Shown piece after piece: positions 41,676 through 50,380 of a stretch of DNA of 50,619 nucleotides. The notes beneath the pieces are model-generated. The model was not told where the DNA came from, did no database searches, and saw nothing but the letters and a program-made list of their open reading frames with translations. Made by a program: the position numbers and the translations under genes. Source of the stretch: Rhodoferax sp. (GTDB taxonomy: Bacteria; Pseudomonadota; Gammaproteobacteria; Burkholderiales; Burkholderiaceae_C); NCBI GenBank assembly GCA_016790475.1, contig JAEUOX010000112.1, positions 1-50,619 of the forward strand, given 5' to 3'. The stretch's first letter is position 1; the number at the start of each line of letters is the position of its first letter.

Positions 41676-44600
41676 ATGACCCCTGGCCCAATCGACGAAC
41701 TGGCGACCTACGCCCAGCAGCACGGCGGCAGCCGCGCGACCCAGATGGCGGCCTTCGTTGCCGCCTATTTCGAGGCCGTCGATCCGGCCGAGGTGGTGGC
41801 CCGCGGGCCGGCGACGCTGTTCGCGATCGCGTCGACGCACTGGCGGCTGCTCGAGGACAGCAGCGCAGGGCCGCTGCCGCGGGTGCGGGTCTTCAACCCG
41901 ACATTGGCCGAGGACGGCTTCGCCAGCGACCACACGCTGCTGCAGATCGTGCAGCAGGACATGCCCTTCCTGGTCGACTCGGTCACGATGGCCGTCAACG
42001 GCAGCGGGCGCACAGCCCACTGGATCGTCCACCCGCTGGTGCGCGTGACCCGCGCGGCCGACGGGCAGGTGCTGTCCGCGGTCCGTGCCGATGGTGCGGC
42101 CCCCGCAGCGCAGGACAGCGGCCTGACCTCGCTGATCCTGGTCGAGTGCGACCGCATCGTCCAGGCCGAGGACCGCCGGGCGCTGCAGCAGGACATCGAG
42201 CGCGTGCTCGGCGACGTGCGCGCCGCGGTGCAGGACTGGCAACCGATGTGCGAACGTCTGCGCGCCGCCGGCGCCGCCGCCGCCGCGCGGGACGACCTGC
42301 CGGCCGCGGAACGCAGCGAGGCCGCCGCCTTCCTGCAGTGGCTGGAGGACGGGCACTTCACGTTCCTCGGCGCCCAGGACCACATGCTGGTGCGCGAACC
42401 AGACGGCGCCCGGCTGCAGCCCTCCGACGGCTCCGGCCTGGGCATCCTGCGAGACCGCGCCCCGGCGGCCGCGCTGCGGCTGCAGGCCTCCGCACTGGCG
42501 CTGATCGACAGCCCGGACCCGGTGCTGGTCACCAAGGCGATGACCCGCTCCACGGTGCACCGCAGTGCCTGGCTCGACACGATCTCGGTCAAGCGGCACG
42601 ACGCCGCCGGCCGGGTGATCGGCGAGTCGCGTTTTCTCGGGCTGTACACCGCAGCCGCCTACACCGCGTCGGTCGCGACGATCCCGCGCGTGCGCCAGGC
42701 CGTCGCGCAGGTGCTGGCCCAGGCGGCGCTGGTGCCGGAGAGCCATGCCGCGAAGTCCCTGCAGGCGATCCTGCACAGCTACCCGCGCGACGAGCTGTTC
42801 CAGGTCGACAGCGCGACGCTGCAGGAGCACGCCATCGGCATCCTGCGGCTGCAGGAGCGCCAGCGCACCCGGGTCTTCCTGCGCCGCGACGCGTTCGGCC
42901 AGTTCACATCGGTGCAGGTGTTCGTGCAGCGCGACCGCTACAACACCGAGCTGCGCGTTCGCGTGGGCCAGGAACTGCTGGCCGCGCTGGGCGGCGGCAC
43001 GATCGAGTTCACGCCGATGCTGACCGACAGCCCGCTGGCGCGCATCCACTATGTGGTGCGCTCCACGGAGCCGGCGGACGCCCTGCCGGCGGTCGACCTG
43101 CTGGAGGCCCGCATCGCGCGCCTGGCCCGGCGCTGGGAAGATGAATGCACGGCCGAGATGCTGCGGGCCCATGGCGAAGGCCCGGGCCTGGCACTGGCGC
43201 AGCGCTATGCGGCAGCCTTCCCGACCGCCTACCGCGAGGACTTCGCGGCCACCGTGGCCGCGCAGGACGCCGACATCCTGCAGCAGCTGACACCGGAGGC
43301 GCCGCTGGCGGTGCAGCTGTACCGGCCGCTGGGCGCCGACGCCGGCCAGCTGCGCTTCAAGATCTTCCACCGCGCCAAGGTGGCCCTGTCCGACTCGCTG
43401 CCGGTGCTGGAGGCCATGGGCGCGCGCGTGCTGGACGAGCACCCCTACCGGATCGGCCAGGACGGCGGCTGGATTCACGACCTGGGCCTGCAGGTGCCGG
43501 CCACGGTGGACCTGGGCACGGTGCGCAAACGCTTCGAGACGCTGTTCCTGCAGGCCTGGCAGGGCCAGGTCGAGAGCGACCGGATGAACCAGCTGGTGCT
43601 GCACACCGGGCTGGACGCCGGCGGCATCGCGCTGCTGCGCGCGCTGGCGCGTTACTTCCGGCAGCTCGGCTTCGCGTTCAGCCAGAGCTACATCGAGACC
43701 ACGCTGCAGCGCCACCCGGCGCTGGCGGAGGATCTGGTCGCGCTGTTCCAGGCCCGGCTCGATCCGGCCCTGACCGGAGACCGGCAGGCCGCGCAGGACG
43801 CCATCGCCGCCCGCATCGACGCCCGGCTGGCGGACGTGCAGAGCCTGGACGAGGACCGCATCCTGCGCCAGTACCTGGCCACGGTGCGCGCGATCGCCCG
43901 CACCAGCCATTGGCGGCGCGACGCCGCGGGGCGCCCGCGCGCCTACACCTCGTTCAAGCTGAGGCCCTCCGAGGTGCCCGGCATGCCGCAGCCGGTGCCG
44001 CTGTGGGAGATCTGGGTCTACGCACCACGCTTCGAGGGCCTGCATCTGCGCGGCGGCAAGGTCGCCCGGGGTGGCCTGCGCTGGTCCGACCGGCGCGAAG
44101 ACTTCCGCACCGAGATCCTGGGCCTGGTCAAGGCGCAGCAGGTCAAGAACACCGTGATCGTGCCGGTCGGCTCCAAGGGCGGCTTCGTGCTGAAGAACCC
44201 GCCACCGGCTGCGCAGCGCGACGCGCTGATGGCCGAGGGCATCGCCTGCTACCGGATGTTCCTGGGCGGCCTGCTGGACCTGACCGACAACATCGTGGCC
44301 GGTCGGGTCGTGCCGCCGCCATCGGTGGTCCGCCATGACGAGGACGATCCCTACCTGGTGGTCGCCGCCGACAAGGGCACGGCCACCTTCTCGGACATCG
44401 CCAATGCGGTGTCGGCCGAGTACGGCTTCTGGCTGGGCGACGCCTTCGCGAGCGGCGGGTCGCAGGGCTACGACCACAAGAAGATGGGCATCACCGCGCG
44501 CGGCGCCTGGGAGTCGGTCAAGCGGCATTTCCGGGCGCTCGGGCACGACACGCAGCGCGCGCCCTTCACGGTGGCCGGCATCGGCGACATGTCGGGCGAC

Positions 44601-46433
44601 GTGTTCGGCAACGGCATGCTGCTGTCGGAGCACATCCGGCTGCAGTTCGCGTTCGACCACCGCCACATCTTCATCGACCCGGCGCCGGACGCGGCGCGCG
44701 CGCTGGCCGAGCGCCAGCGCCTGTTCGCGCTGCCCCGCTCCAGCTGGGACGACTACGACCGTGCGCTGCTGTCCGAGGGCGGCGGCATCTACCCGCGCAG
44801 CGCCAAGGCGATCCTGCCCAGCCCGCAGGCCTGCGTGGCACTGGACATCCCGCACCGGGAACTCACGCCCAATGAGCTGATCCAGGCGATCCTGCTGGCG
44901 CCGGTGGACCTGCTGTACAACGGCGGCATCGGCACCTACGTGAAGGCCAGCCACGAGACGCACGCGCAGGCCGGCGACCGCGCCAGCGATGCCTTCCGGG
45001 TCGACGGTGCGCAGCTGCGCTGCAAGGTGCTGGCCGAAGGCGGCAACCTGGGCTGCACGCAGAACGGCCGGATCGAGTTCGCCGCCAAGGGCGGCCTGAT
45101 CTACACCGACGCGATCGACAACTCGGCCGGTGTGGACTGCTCGGACCACGAGGTCAACATCAAGATCCTGCTCGGCGGCATCGTCGAGGCGGGCGACCTG
45201 ACGACCAAGCAGCGCAACGAACTGCTGGCCAGCATGACCGACGACGTCGCCCGGCTGGTGCTGGCCGACAACTATTACCAGACGCAGGCGATCGATGTCG
45301 CGGTGCACCGGGCCGCCTACCTGCTCGACGGGCAGCAGGGCCTGATGCGCTGGCTGGAGGGTGCCGGGCGGCTGAACCGGGCGCTGGAGTTCCTGCCGAC
45401 GGATGCCGAGATTGCGCGCCGCCGTGCGCGCCAGGGCGGGCTGACCGCGCCGGAGAACGCGGTGCTGATGGCCTACGCCAAGATGTCGGTGTTCGACGAG
45501 CTGATGGCCAGCGACCTGCCGGACGACCCGTTCTTCGGGCGCTCGCTGCAGGCCTACTTCCCGCCGGTGCTGAGCAGCCGCTTCCCTGCAGCGGTTGCCG
45601 CCCACCCGCTGCGGCGCGAGATCATCGCGACGCACATCACCAACACCGTCGTGAACCGCACCGGTGCGACCTTCGTGAACTTCCTCGCGGCCGAGGCCGC
45701 CGGAACCGCCGCCGACGTGGTGCGTGCGTTCACGCTGGCGCGCGAGGTCTTCGACCTGGAGGCGCTGTGGGACCGCATCGACGCGCTGGACGGCCAGGTG
45801 CCAGCCCCGCTGCAGCTTGACCTGCTGGGCCGCATGATCGCGATGGCGCAGCGCGCCGCGCGCTGGATGCTGCGCGCACGCACCGACCGCAGCGACCTGC
45901 CCAGCCTGATTGCCCGCTACCAGCCGGCCGCGCGCATGCTGCGCAACCAGCTCGCAGCCTGGCTGCCGCAGGCCACCCTGGAAGCGGCTGCCCAGGCCTC
46001 GTCCCAGCTGCAGCAGGCCGGTGTCGACGCCGCGCTGGCCCAGGCGCTGACGGCCCTGGACTTCGTGTTCCCGGCGCTGGACCTGACCGACCTGGCCCAG
46101 CAGGCCGGCACCGACCTGGAGCGCACGGCAAAGGCCTACTTCGGCGTGGATGCCACACTGTCGCTGGGCCTGTGGCGGGCCCAGATCAACCGGCTGCCGA
46201 CCGACACGCTGTGGCAGACGCAGGCGCGCGGCAGCGCCCGGGACGACGCCTACGCGATCGCCGCGCAAATCACGCTGGCGATGCTGCGCCGGCAGGAGGA
46301 TCTGGCCAGCTGGCGCGCGCGCCACGCCCGGCCGATCGAGCGGCTGCACCAGCTGCTGTCGACCATCGGCACGCAGGCGCCCGATCTGGCCCCGGTGTCG
46401 GTCGCGCTGCGCGAACTGCGCCACCTGGCCTGA
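41676..46433 (+). CDS. gdhB: NAD-specific glutamate dehydrogenase, large (about 180 kDa) type
   Basis: A 1585-residue enzyme of the L_180 class that oxidatively deaminates glutamate to 2-oxoglutarate with NAD+. A long N-terminal region (about 1-700) carries ACT-like regulatory domains; the catalytic domain starts near 780. GGLRWSDRREDFRTEILGL and VKAQQVKNTVIVPVGSKGGFV hold the substrate-binding lysines (about 800-840), and the NAD-binding region contains GGSQGYDHKKMGITARGAWE and GIGDMSGDVFGNGML. NGGIGTYVKAS and LAEGGNLGCTQNGRIE follow. The C-terminal 400 residues are helical. GGAGA lies 8 nt before the ATG, and TAGAAT at 41640-41645 is a possible -10. Members are often allosterically controlled by amino acids. 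It stands alone. Confidence 0.95.
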   Translation: MTPGPIDELATYAQQHGGSRATQMAAFVAAYFEAVDPAEVVARGPATLFAIASTHWRLLEDSSAGPLPRVRVFNPTLAEDGFASDHTLLQIVQQDMPFLVDSVTMAVNGSGRTAHWIVHPLVRVTRAADGQVLSAVRADGAAPAAQDSGLTSLILVECDRIVQAEDRRALQQDIERVLGDVRAAVQDWQPMCERLRAAGAAAAARDDLPAAERSEAAAFLQWLEDGHFTFLGAQDHMLVREPDGARLQPSDGSGLGILRDRAPAAALRLQASALALIDSPDPVLVTKAMTRSTVHRSAWLDTISVKRHDAAGRVIGESRFLGLYTAAAYTASVATIPRVRQAVAQVLAQAALVPESHAAKSLQAILHSYPRDELFQVDSATLQEHAIGILRLQERQRTRVFLRRDAFGQFTSVQVFVQRDRYNTELRVRVGQELLAALGGGTIEFTPMLTDSPLARIHYVVRSTEPADALPAVDLLEARIARLARRWEDECTAEMLRAHGEGPGLALAQRYAAAFPTAYREDFAATVAAQDADILQQLTPEAPLAVQLYRPLGADAGQLRFKIFHRAKVALSDSLPVLEAMGARVLDEHPYRIGQDGGWIHDLGLQVPATVDLGTVRKRFETLFLQAWQGQVESDRMNQLVLHTGLDAGGIALLRALARYFRQLGFAFSQSYIETTLQRHPALAEDLVALFQARLDPALTGDRQAAQDAIAARIDARLADVQSLDEDRILRQYLATVRAIARTSHWRRDAAGRPRAYTSFKLRPSEVPGMPQPVPLWEIWVYAPRFEGLHLRGGKVARGGLRWSDRREDFRTEILGLVKAQQVKNTVIVPVGSKGGFVLKNPPPAAQRDALMAEGIACYRMFLGGLLDLTDNIVAGRVVPPPSVVRHDEDDPYLVVAADKGTATFSDIANAVSAEYGFWLGDAFASGGSQGYDHKKMGITARGAWESVKRHFRALGHDTQRAPFTVAGIGDMSGDVFGNGMLLSEHIRLQFAFDHRHIFIDPAPDAARALAERQRLFALPRSSWDDYDRALLSEGGGIYPRSAKAILPSPQACVALDIPHRELTPNELIQAILLAPVDLLYNGGIGTYVKASHETHAQAGDRASDAFRVDGAQLRCKVLAEGGNLGCTQNGRIEFAAKGGLIYTDAIDNSAGVDCSDHEVNIKILLGGIVEAGDLTTKQRNELLASMTDDVARLVLADNYYQTQAIDVAVHRAAYLLDGQQGLMRWLEGAGRLNRALEFLPTDAEIARRRARQGGLTAPENAVLMAYAKMSVFDELMASDLPDDPFFGRSLQAYFPPVLSSRFPAAVAAHPLRREIIATHITNTVVNRTGATFVNFLAAEAAGTAADVVRAFTLAREVFDLEALWDRIDALDGQVPAPLQLDLLGRMIAMAQRAARWMLRARTDRSDLPSLIARYQPAARMLRNQLAAWLPQATLEAAAQASSQLQQAGVDAALAQALTALDFVFPALDLTDLAQQAGTDLERTAKAYFGVDATLSLGLWRAQINRLPTDTLWQTQARGSARDDAYAIAAQITLAMLRRQEDLASWRARHARPIERLHQLLSTIGTQAPDLAPVSVALRELRHLA

Positions 46434-46521
46434 GGCCCGGTGCGGCCGCGCCGGTGCCACAATGGCAACCCCGAACGACCGCACTGAGACCATGCGCCCA
46501 AGCCGCACCCGAGCGCCGACC

Positions 46522-47163
46522 ATGCCGGCGGCCGACATCGAACCGTTCTTCGCGACGCTGCGGGCAGCCAACCCGATGCCGACCACCGAGCTGGAATACA
46601 CCAGCGTCTTCGAGCTGCTGGTGGCGGTGCTGCTCAGTGCGCAGGCGACCGACGTCGGCGTCAACAAGGCCACGCGCCGGCTCTTTCCGGTGGCGCACAC
46701 CCCGGCGCAGATCCTGGCGCTCGGGCAGGACGGTCTGGAGTCCCACATCCGCACGATCGGCCTGTACCGCACCAAGGCGGCCAACCTGCTGCGCACCTGC
46801 GAGATCCTGCTGCGCCAGCACGGCGGCGAGGTGCCGCGCACCCGCGAGGCGCTGGAGGCCCTGCCTGGTGTCGGGCGCAAGACCGCCAATGTGGTGCTGA
46901 ACTGCGCGTTCGGCGAGCCGACGATGGCGGTGGACACGCATATCTTCCGGGTCGGCAACCGGACCGGGCTGGCGCCCGGGCGCGATCCGCTGCAGGTCGA
47001 GCTGCAGTTGCTGAAGCGGGTGCCGGAGCCCTACCGGGTGGACGCCCACCACTGGCTGATCCTGCTGGGGCGCTATGTCTGCCTGGCCCGCACACCGCGC
47101 TGCGGGCAGTGCGCGGTGCGCGCCTGGTGCCTCCACGAGCCCAAGACTGCCGCCCCGTCATAA
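46522..47163 (+). CDS. nth: Endonuclease III
   Basis: A 213-residue DNA glycosylase/AP lyase that removes oxidised pyrimidines. TELEYTSVFELLVAVLLSAQATDVGVNKAT (of which LLSAQATDVGVNKAT is diagnostic), the helix-hairpin-helix LPGVGRKTANVVL with the catalytic lysine, and the catalytic Asp in AVDTHIFRV are present. The [4Fe-4S] cluster cysteines are spaced C-X6-C-X2-C-X5-C (CLARTPRCGQCAVRAWC). ATG 46522 aligns best with E. coli Nth (211 aa); upstream ATGs at 46492 and 46462 are possible, but the codons between are atypical and CACAAT near 46460 looks like a -10 box. Its TAA overlaps the ATG of the next gene by 1 nt. Confidence 0.94.
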   Translation: MPAADIEPFFATLRAANPMPTTELEYTSVFELLVAVLLSAQATDVGVNKATRRLFPVAHTPAQILALGQDGLESHIRTIGLYRTKAANLLRTCEILLRQHGGEVPRTREALEALPGVGRKTANVVLNCAFGEPTMAVDTHIFRVGNRTGLAPGRDPLQVELQLLKRVPEPYRVDAHHWLILLGRYVCLARTPRCGQCAVRAWCLHEPKTAAPS

Positions 47164-48326
47164 TGGCCGGCATGAGCCCCGACGCTCCCGTCCCGTTCAT
47201 TGATCCGCGCACCATCGTCCTGTTCTCCGGGGTGATGGGCGGCCTGATGGCGATCGTCCTGACCTTCCTGCGGCGCAGCTACCCGCCGACCGTGCAGGGT
47301 CTGACGGACTGGGCCTTCGGCACCTACCTGCTGTTCTTTGGCGGCCTGGCTGCCGCGTCGCGCGGCAAATCCCCGGAGCTGGTGTCGATCACGCTGGCCA
47401 ACCTGCTGATCTTCAGCGGCATGTTCTACCAGTTTGTCGGCAGCCAGCGCTTCTTCGGCCGCCGGCCCCGGCCGCTGGCCGGCATGCTGGTGATCGGCGC
47501 GCTGGCGCTGGTCTCGGGCTACTTCACCGTCATCGACCCGAGCTACCGCCCGCGGCTGATGATCTATGTCGGGGTCATCACGACACTGTCGGTGATCCAC
47601 GCCCACCTGATCTACCGCCACGGCACCCGCACCTTCGCGCACTGGTTCGCCTTTGTCGTGCTGATGCTGGCGATCGCCTCGCAGGTGCTGCGCTTCACGA
47701 CCGCCTGGCTCTACCCGCTGGGCACCGGCATCCTGGACAACACACCGCAAAACCTGATCTACATGATCGCGCATCCGTTCGTGATGCTGCTGTTCGCGAT
47801 CTCGCTGATCCTGATGGCGACCGACCGCGTGCGCGCCGAGTTCGAGCACATCGCCACCCATGATTCGCTGACCAACGCCCTGACGCGCCGCCAGCTGACC
47901 GAGGTCTGCCAGCAGGAGCTCCAGCGCTGCCAGCGCCACGGCCGCGTGATGTCGATACTGCTGATCGACATCGACCACTTCAAGTCGATCAACGACAGCC
48001 GTGGCCACCAGACCGGGGACCAGGTGCTGGTGCAGTTCGTCACGACGGTGCAGACGCTGCTGCGCAGCGCCGACGTGATCGGTCGGCTGGGCGGCGAGGA
48101 GTTCGTCGTGCTGCTGCCGGAAACCTCGATGGACGTCGCCCAGGTCGTGGCCGAGCGCATCCGCAGCTCGATCAACGCGATGTTGGAGCCGACCCGTTTC
48201 ACCGTGAGCATCGGCGTGACGACCAACCTGCCGATCGGCGACACCGTGGAGGCGCTGCTGGCACGGGCGGATGCTGCGATGTACCAGGCCAAGGAGCGCG
48301 GCCGGGACCAGGTCGTGCTGGGCTGA
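47163..48326 (+). CDS. Membrane-bound diguanylate cyclase (GGDEF)
   Basis: A 387-residue protein that makes cyclic-di-GMP from GTP. Five to six membrane helices occupy residues about 15-215 (for example FSGVMGGLMAIVLTFL, LMIYVGVITTLSVIHAHLIY and MIAHPFVMLLFAISLILMA) and form a 7TM/MHYT-unlike sensor I cannot classify. The GGDEF domain follows (about 225-387) with the active-site motif GGEEF at 310-314 and an inhibitory RxxD site (RSAD) five residues before it, so feedback inhibition is likely. The ATG at 47163 overlaps the nth stop (TAATG); ATG 47172 is an alternative, with CATAAT 7 nt before it. No EAL domain is present. It ends directly against a TolC-like remnant. Confidence 0.92.
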   Translation: MAGMSPDAPVPFIDPRTIVLFSGVMGGLMAIVLTFLRRSYPPTVQGLTDWAFGTYLLFFGGLAAASRGKSPELVSITLANLLIFSGMFYQFVGSQRFFGRRPRPLAGMLVIGALALVSGYFTVIDPSYRPRLMIYVGVITTLSVIHAHLIYRHGTRTFAHWFAFVVLMLAIASQVLRFTTAWLYPLGTGILDNTPQNLIYMIAHPFVMLLFAISLILMATDRVRAEFEHIATHDSLTNALTRRQLTEVCQQELQRCQRHGRVMSILLIDIDHFKSINDSRGHQTGDQVLVQFVTTVQTLLRSADVIGRLGGEEFVVLLPETSMDVAQVVAERIRSSINAMLEPTRFTVSIGVTTNLPIGDTVEALLARADAAMYQAKERGRDQVVLG

Positions 48327-48611
48327 TCAGTCCCAGAAACCGCCCAGCGCATGCACCAGGGCCACCGCGGCCTGCTGCTGCTCGGCCTGCACCTGCAGCA
48401 ATGCGCGCCGCTGGCGCAGTTCGGTCTGGTGCGCCAGCAGGCGCTCCGCCTCGGTGCCGCTGCCCAGCACCAGACGCTGCCGTGCCAGCGCGACGGCATC
48501 GCCGGCGGCCTGGGCCGCCTCGCGGCTGAGCGCCGCGCGCTGCGCCACCGCCTGCGCGGCGGCCAGCTGGTCTTCCACCTCCTGCAGCGCGCCGAGGTAA
48601 CGCGCACGGTA
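48327..48611 (-). pseudogene. 3' remnant of a TolC/OprM-type outer-membrane efflux gene
   Basis: About 94 codons on the minus strand match the end of an outer-membrane efflux protein. YLGALQEVEDQLAAAQAV corresponds to the family's AL-QEVE-AL helix start, and the frame runs through ARQRLVLGSGTEAERLLAHQ and TELRQRRALLQVQAEQQQAA to VALVHALGGFWD and a stop, a typical C-terminus (family members end in AL-GGGW). The usual 400 or so preceding residues are missing; upstream of about 48611 the frame loses similarity where the ABC remnant begins on the other strand. The stop abuts the diguanylate cyclase stop (TGATCA). No start codon or signal peptide remains, so it is probably non-functional. Confidence 0.65.
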
Positions 48612-48854
48612 CTGGGCCTGGGCGAACTGCTGGCGCGCATGCCCTCCGGGCTGATGCAGATGGTCGGCGAGACCGGCTGGCAGCTCTCGCACGGCGAGCG
48701 CAGCCGGATCTTCCTGGCCCGCGCGCTGCTGCAGCAGGCGCCGCTCACGGTGCTGGACGAGAGCTTCGCGGCGCTGGATCCGCAGACGCTGGAGCGCTGT
48801 CTGCGGGCGACGCTGCGAAGGGCGTCGACGCTGGTCGTGATTGCGCATCCCTGA
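48609..48854 (+). pseudogene. 3' remnant of an ABC transporter ATPase gene
   Basis: About 81 codons on the plus strand match the end of an ABC ATPase. LSHGERSRIFLARALLQQ is the ABC signature helix region (LSHGE in place of LSGGQ), APLTVLDESFAALDPQTLER contains Walker B and the catalytic Glu, and LVVIAHP ends with the H-loop histidine before a TGA. The Walker A part and any transmembrane domain are absent; upstream of about 48609 the frame is antisense to the TolC-like remnant. Typical neighbours of such an ATPase are fused exporters that secrete peptides or lipids, but the lost half prevents assignment. CobQ codons on the other strand overlap positions 48745-48854. Confidence 0.65.
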
Positions 48855-50319
48855 GCGGCTGCGGCGCGATCAGCCCCGCCAGCGCACCGGGCGCGAAGTG
48901 CCGGTCCACGAAGTCCGCCAGGCCGTCGAATACCGATGCCAGCGACGGTACGCCGGCACCGAAGAAGGCCTGCAGCACCTCCGCCTGCTCGAACAGGCCG
49001 TGCAGGTACAGGCCCAGCACGTTGCCGGCCGCGTTCTGCCAGGCCAGGCCGCCCTCGGCCGCCACACGCACCCGGTCACCAGCGGCCTCCATGGCCGCAT
49101 GCGGGCGCGTCTCGCCGTGGTGGATCTCGTAGCCCTGCACCTGCAGACCCGACAACGCGGACCACGGTCCGCGCAGTTCCCCAAAGCGCAGCTGCGCATG
49201 GCGCACGGTCTTGTCCTGCGCGAACACCGTGACCACCGGCAGCAGGCCCAGACCGGGCCCGTTGCCGTCGATCCCATGCGGGTCGATCAGCGCCTCGCCC
49301 AGCATCTGCAGGCCGCCGCAGACGCCCAGCACCGGGCCGCCACGTGCGGCATGCGCCGTCACCGCGCGGTCCAGGCCCTGCGTCCGCATCCAGGCCAGGT
49401 CGGCGCTGGTGGCCTTGGATCCCGGCAGGATGATCCAGTCGTCCACCCGCAGCGCGCCGAGCGCCGCCGCACTGCGGACCCACAGCAGCCGCACGCCGGG
49501 CAGCTGGCGCAGCGGCTGGAATTCGTCCAGGTTGCTGATGTGCGGGCCGGCCAGCACCGCCACGGTCCGCTGGGCCGGCGCGGGCTCCACGGCGACCGCG
49601 TCGTACAGGCCGTCCTCCTCCGGCAGACCGTGCCCGCGCCACATCGGCAGCGTGGCCAGCGTCGGGATGCCGGTGCGTTCCTGCAGCATCTGCGGTCCCG
49701 GCGGCAGCAGCGCCGGATCGCCGCGGAAGCGGTTCAGCACGAAGCCGCGCAGGCAGGCCTGCTCCTGCGGCGGCAGCAGGGCCCAGGTCCCGTACAGGTG
49801 GGCGAAGGAGCCGCCGCGGTCGATGTCGGTGACCAGCAGGCAGGCGGCCTGCGCGTGCAGGGCCACGCGCATGTTGACGTAGTCCGTGTCGCGCAGGTTG
49901 ATTTCCGCCGGTGAGCCAGCGCCTTCGATGACGACCAGGTCGTGCGTGGCGATCAGCGCGTCCAGTGCTTCGCACACCGTCGGCCACACATAGGCGCTGC
50001 GGGAGCGCCAGTCCAGCCGTGACAGTGCCGCCTCCACCTGCCCCATCAGCACCACCTGGCTGCGCGTGTCGGTCTCCGGCTTGAGCAGCACCGGGTTCAT
50101 GCGCACGTCGGGCACCACACCGGCCGCCAGCGCCTGGAAATACTGGGCGCTGCCGATCTCGCCGCCCACGACGACCCGCGCGTTGTTGCTCATGTTCTGC
50201 GCCTTGAACGGCGCCACACGCAGGCCCTGGCGCGCGTACCAGCGGCACAGCGCGGTCGTCAGCCAGCTCTTGCCGGCGCCGCTGGTCGTGCCCAGCACCA
50301 TGACGCAGCGCGCGCTCAT
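48745..50319 (-). CDS. cobQ: Cobyric acid synthase
   Basis: A 524-residue glutamine-dependent amidotransferase that amidates four side chains of adenosylcobyrinic acid a,c-diamide in vitamin B12 synthesis. The N-terminal ATP-binding domain has VLGTTSGAGKSWLTTALCRW and FKAQNMSNNARVV, and the C-terminal GATase domain has nucleophile C334 in LGVCGGLQMLG and the catalytic-His region GLYLHGLFE. The family body ends near residue 485 (DRHFAPGALAGLI). About 38 further codons run antisense through the ABC remnant (ending in a Ser/Pro/Ala-rich tail), a likely artefact of a rearrangement. GGAGG lies 6 nt before the ATG, within repeat copy B. The upstream gene is a BtuD-like ATPase. Confidence 0.92.
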   Translation of the reverse strand: MSARCVMVLGTTSGAGKSWLTTALCRWYARQGLRVAPFKAQNMSNNARVVVGGEIGSAQYFQALAAGVVPDVRMNPVLLKPETDTRSQVVLMGQVEAALSRLDWRSRSAYVWPTVCEALDALIATHDLVVIEGAGSPAEINLRDTDYVNMRVALHAQAACLLVTDIDRGGSFAHLYGTWALLPPQEQACLRGFVLNRFRGDPALLPPGPQMLQERTGIPTLATLPMWRGHGLPEEDGLYDAVAVEPAPAQRTVAVLAGPHISNLDEFQPLRQLPGVRLLWVRSAAALGALRVDDWIILPGSKATSADLAWMRTQGLDRAVTAHAARGGPVLGVCGGLQMLGEALIDPHGIDGNGPGLGLLPVVTVFAQDKTVRHAQLRFGELRGPWSALSGLQVQGYEIHHGETRPHAAMEAAGDRVRVAAEGGLAWQNAAGNVLGLYLHGLFEQAEVLQAFFGAGVPSLASVFDGLADFVDRHFAPGALAGLIAPQPLRDAQSRPASTPFAASPADSAPASADPAPRSSRPAP

Positions 50320-50380
50320 GGAGCACCTCCAGGCTGCGCGCTGCGGTGCTGAGCACCTTGGGAGGGCCCGGCGGTGCTCA
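50320..50380 (-). repeat. Dispersed intergenic repeat, copy B
   Basis: This 61-bp element, like copy A at 34342-34405, starts with the TGA of the upstream gene (the BtuD-like ATPase) and ends just before the ATG of cobQ, supplying its GGAGG. It shares the same ordered blocks (TGAGC, CGCCGGGCC, CCCAAG, GCTC, GCACCGCAG, GCGCAGC, GGAGGT). The hairpin of copy A is weaker here. Confidence 0.7.

Noticed and set aside
46462-46521. Longer nth starting at ATG 46462 or 46492
   Set aside because: The added residues do not align with Nth proteins, the codons are atypical, and CACAAT there looks like a -10 box. ATG 46492 cannot be fully excluded.
40653-46958. A very long minus-strand open frame opposite the glutamate dehydrogenase (over 2000 codons)
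   Set aside because: The plus strand encodes a complete, conserved enzyme here. In GC-rich coding DNA the antisense frame stays open because of the GC-rich third codon position, and its translation is low-complexity His/Arg/Gln-rich with no recognisable domain.
48351-48600. Plus-strand frame upstream of the ABC remnant as a possible 5' half of that gene
   Set aside because: It is antisense to the TolC-like remnant and carries no Walker A or ABC similarity, so the ABC gene really begins (as a remnant) near 48609.
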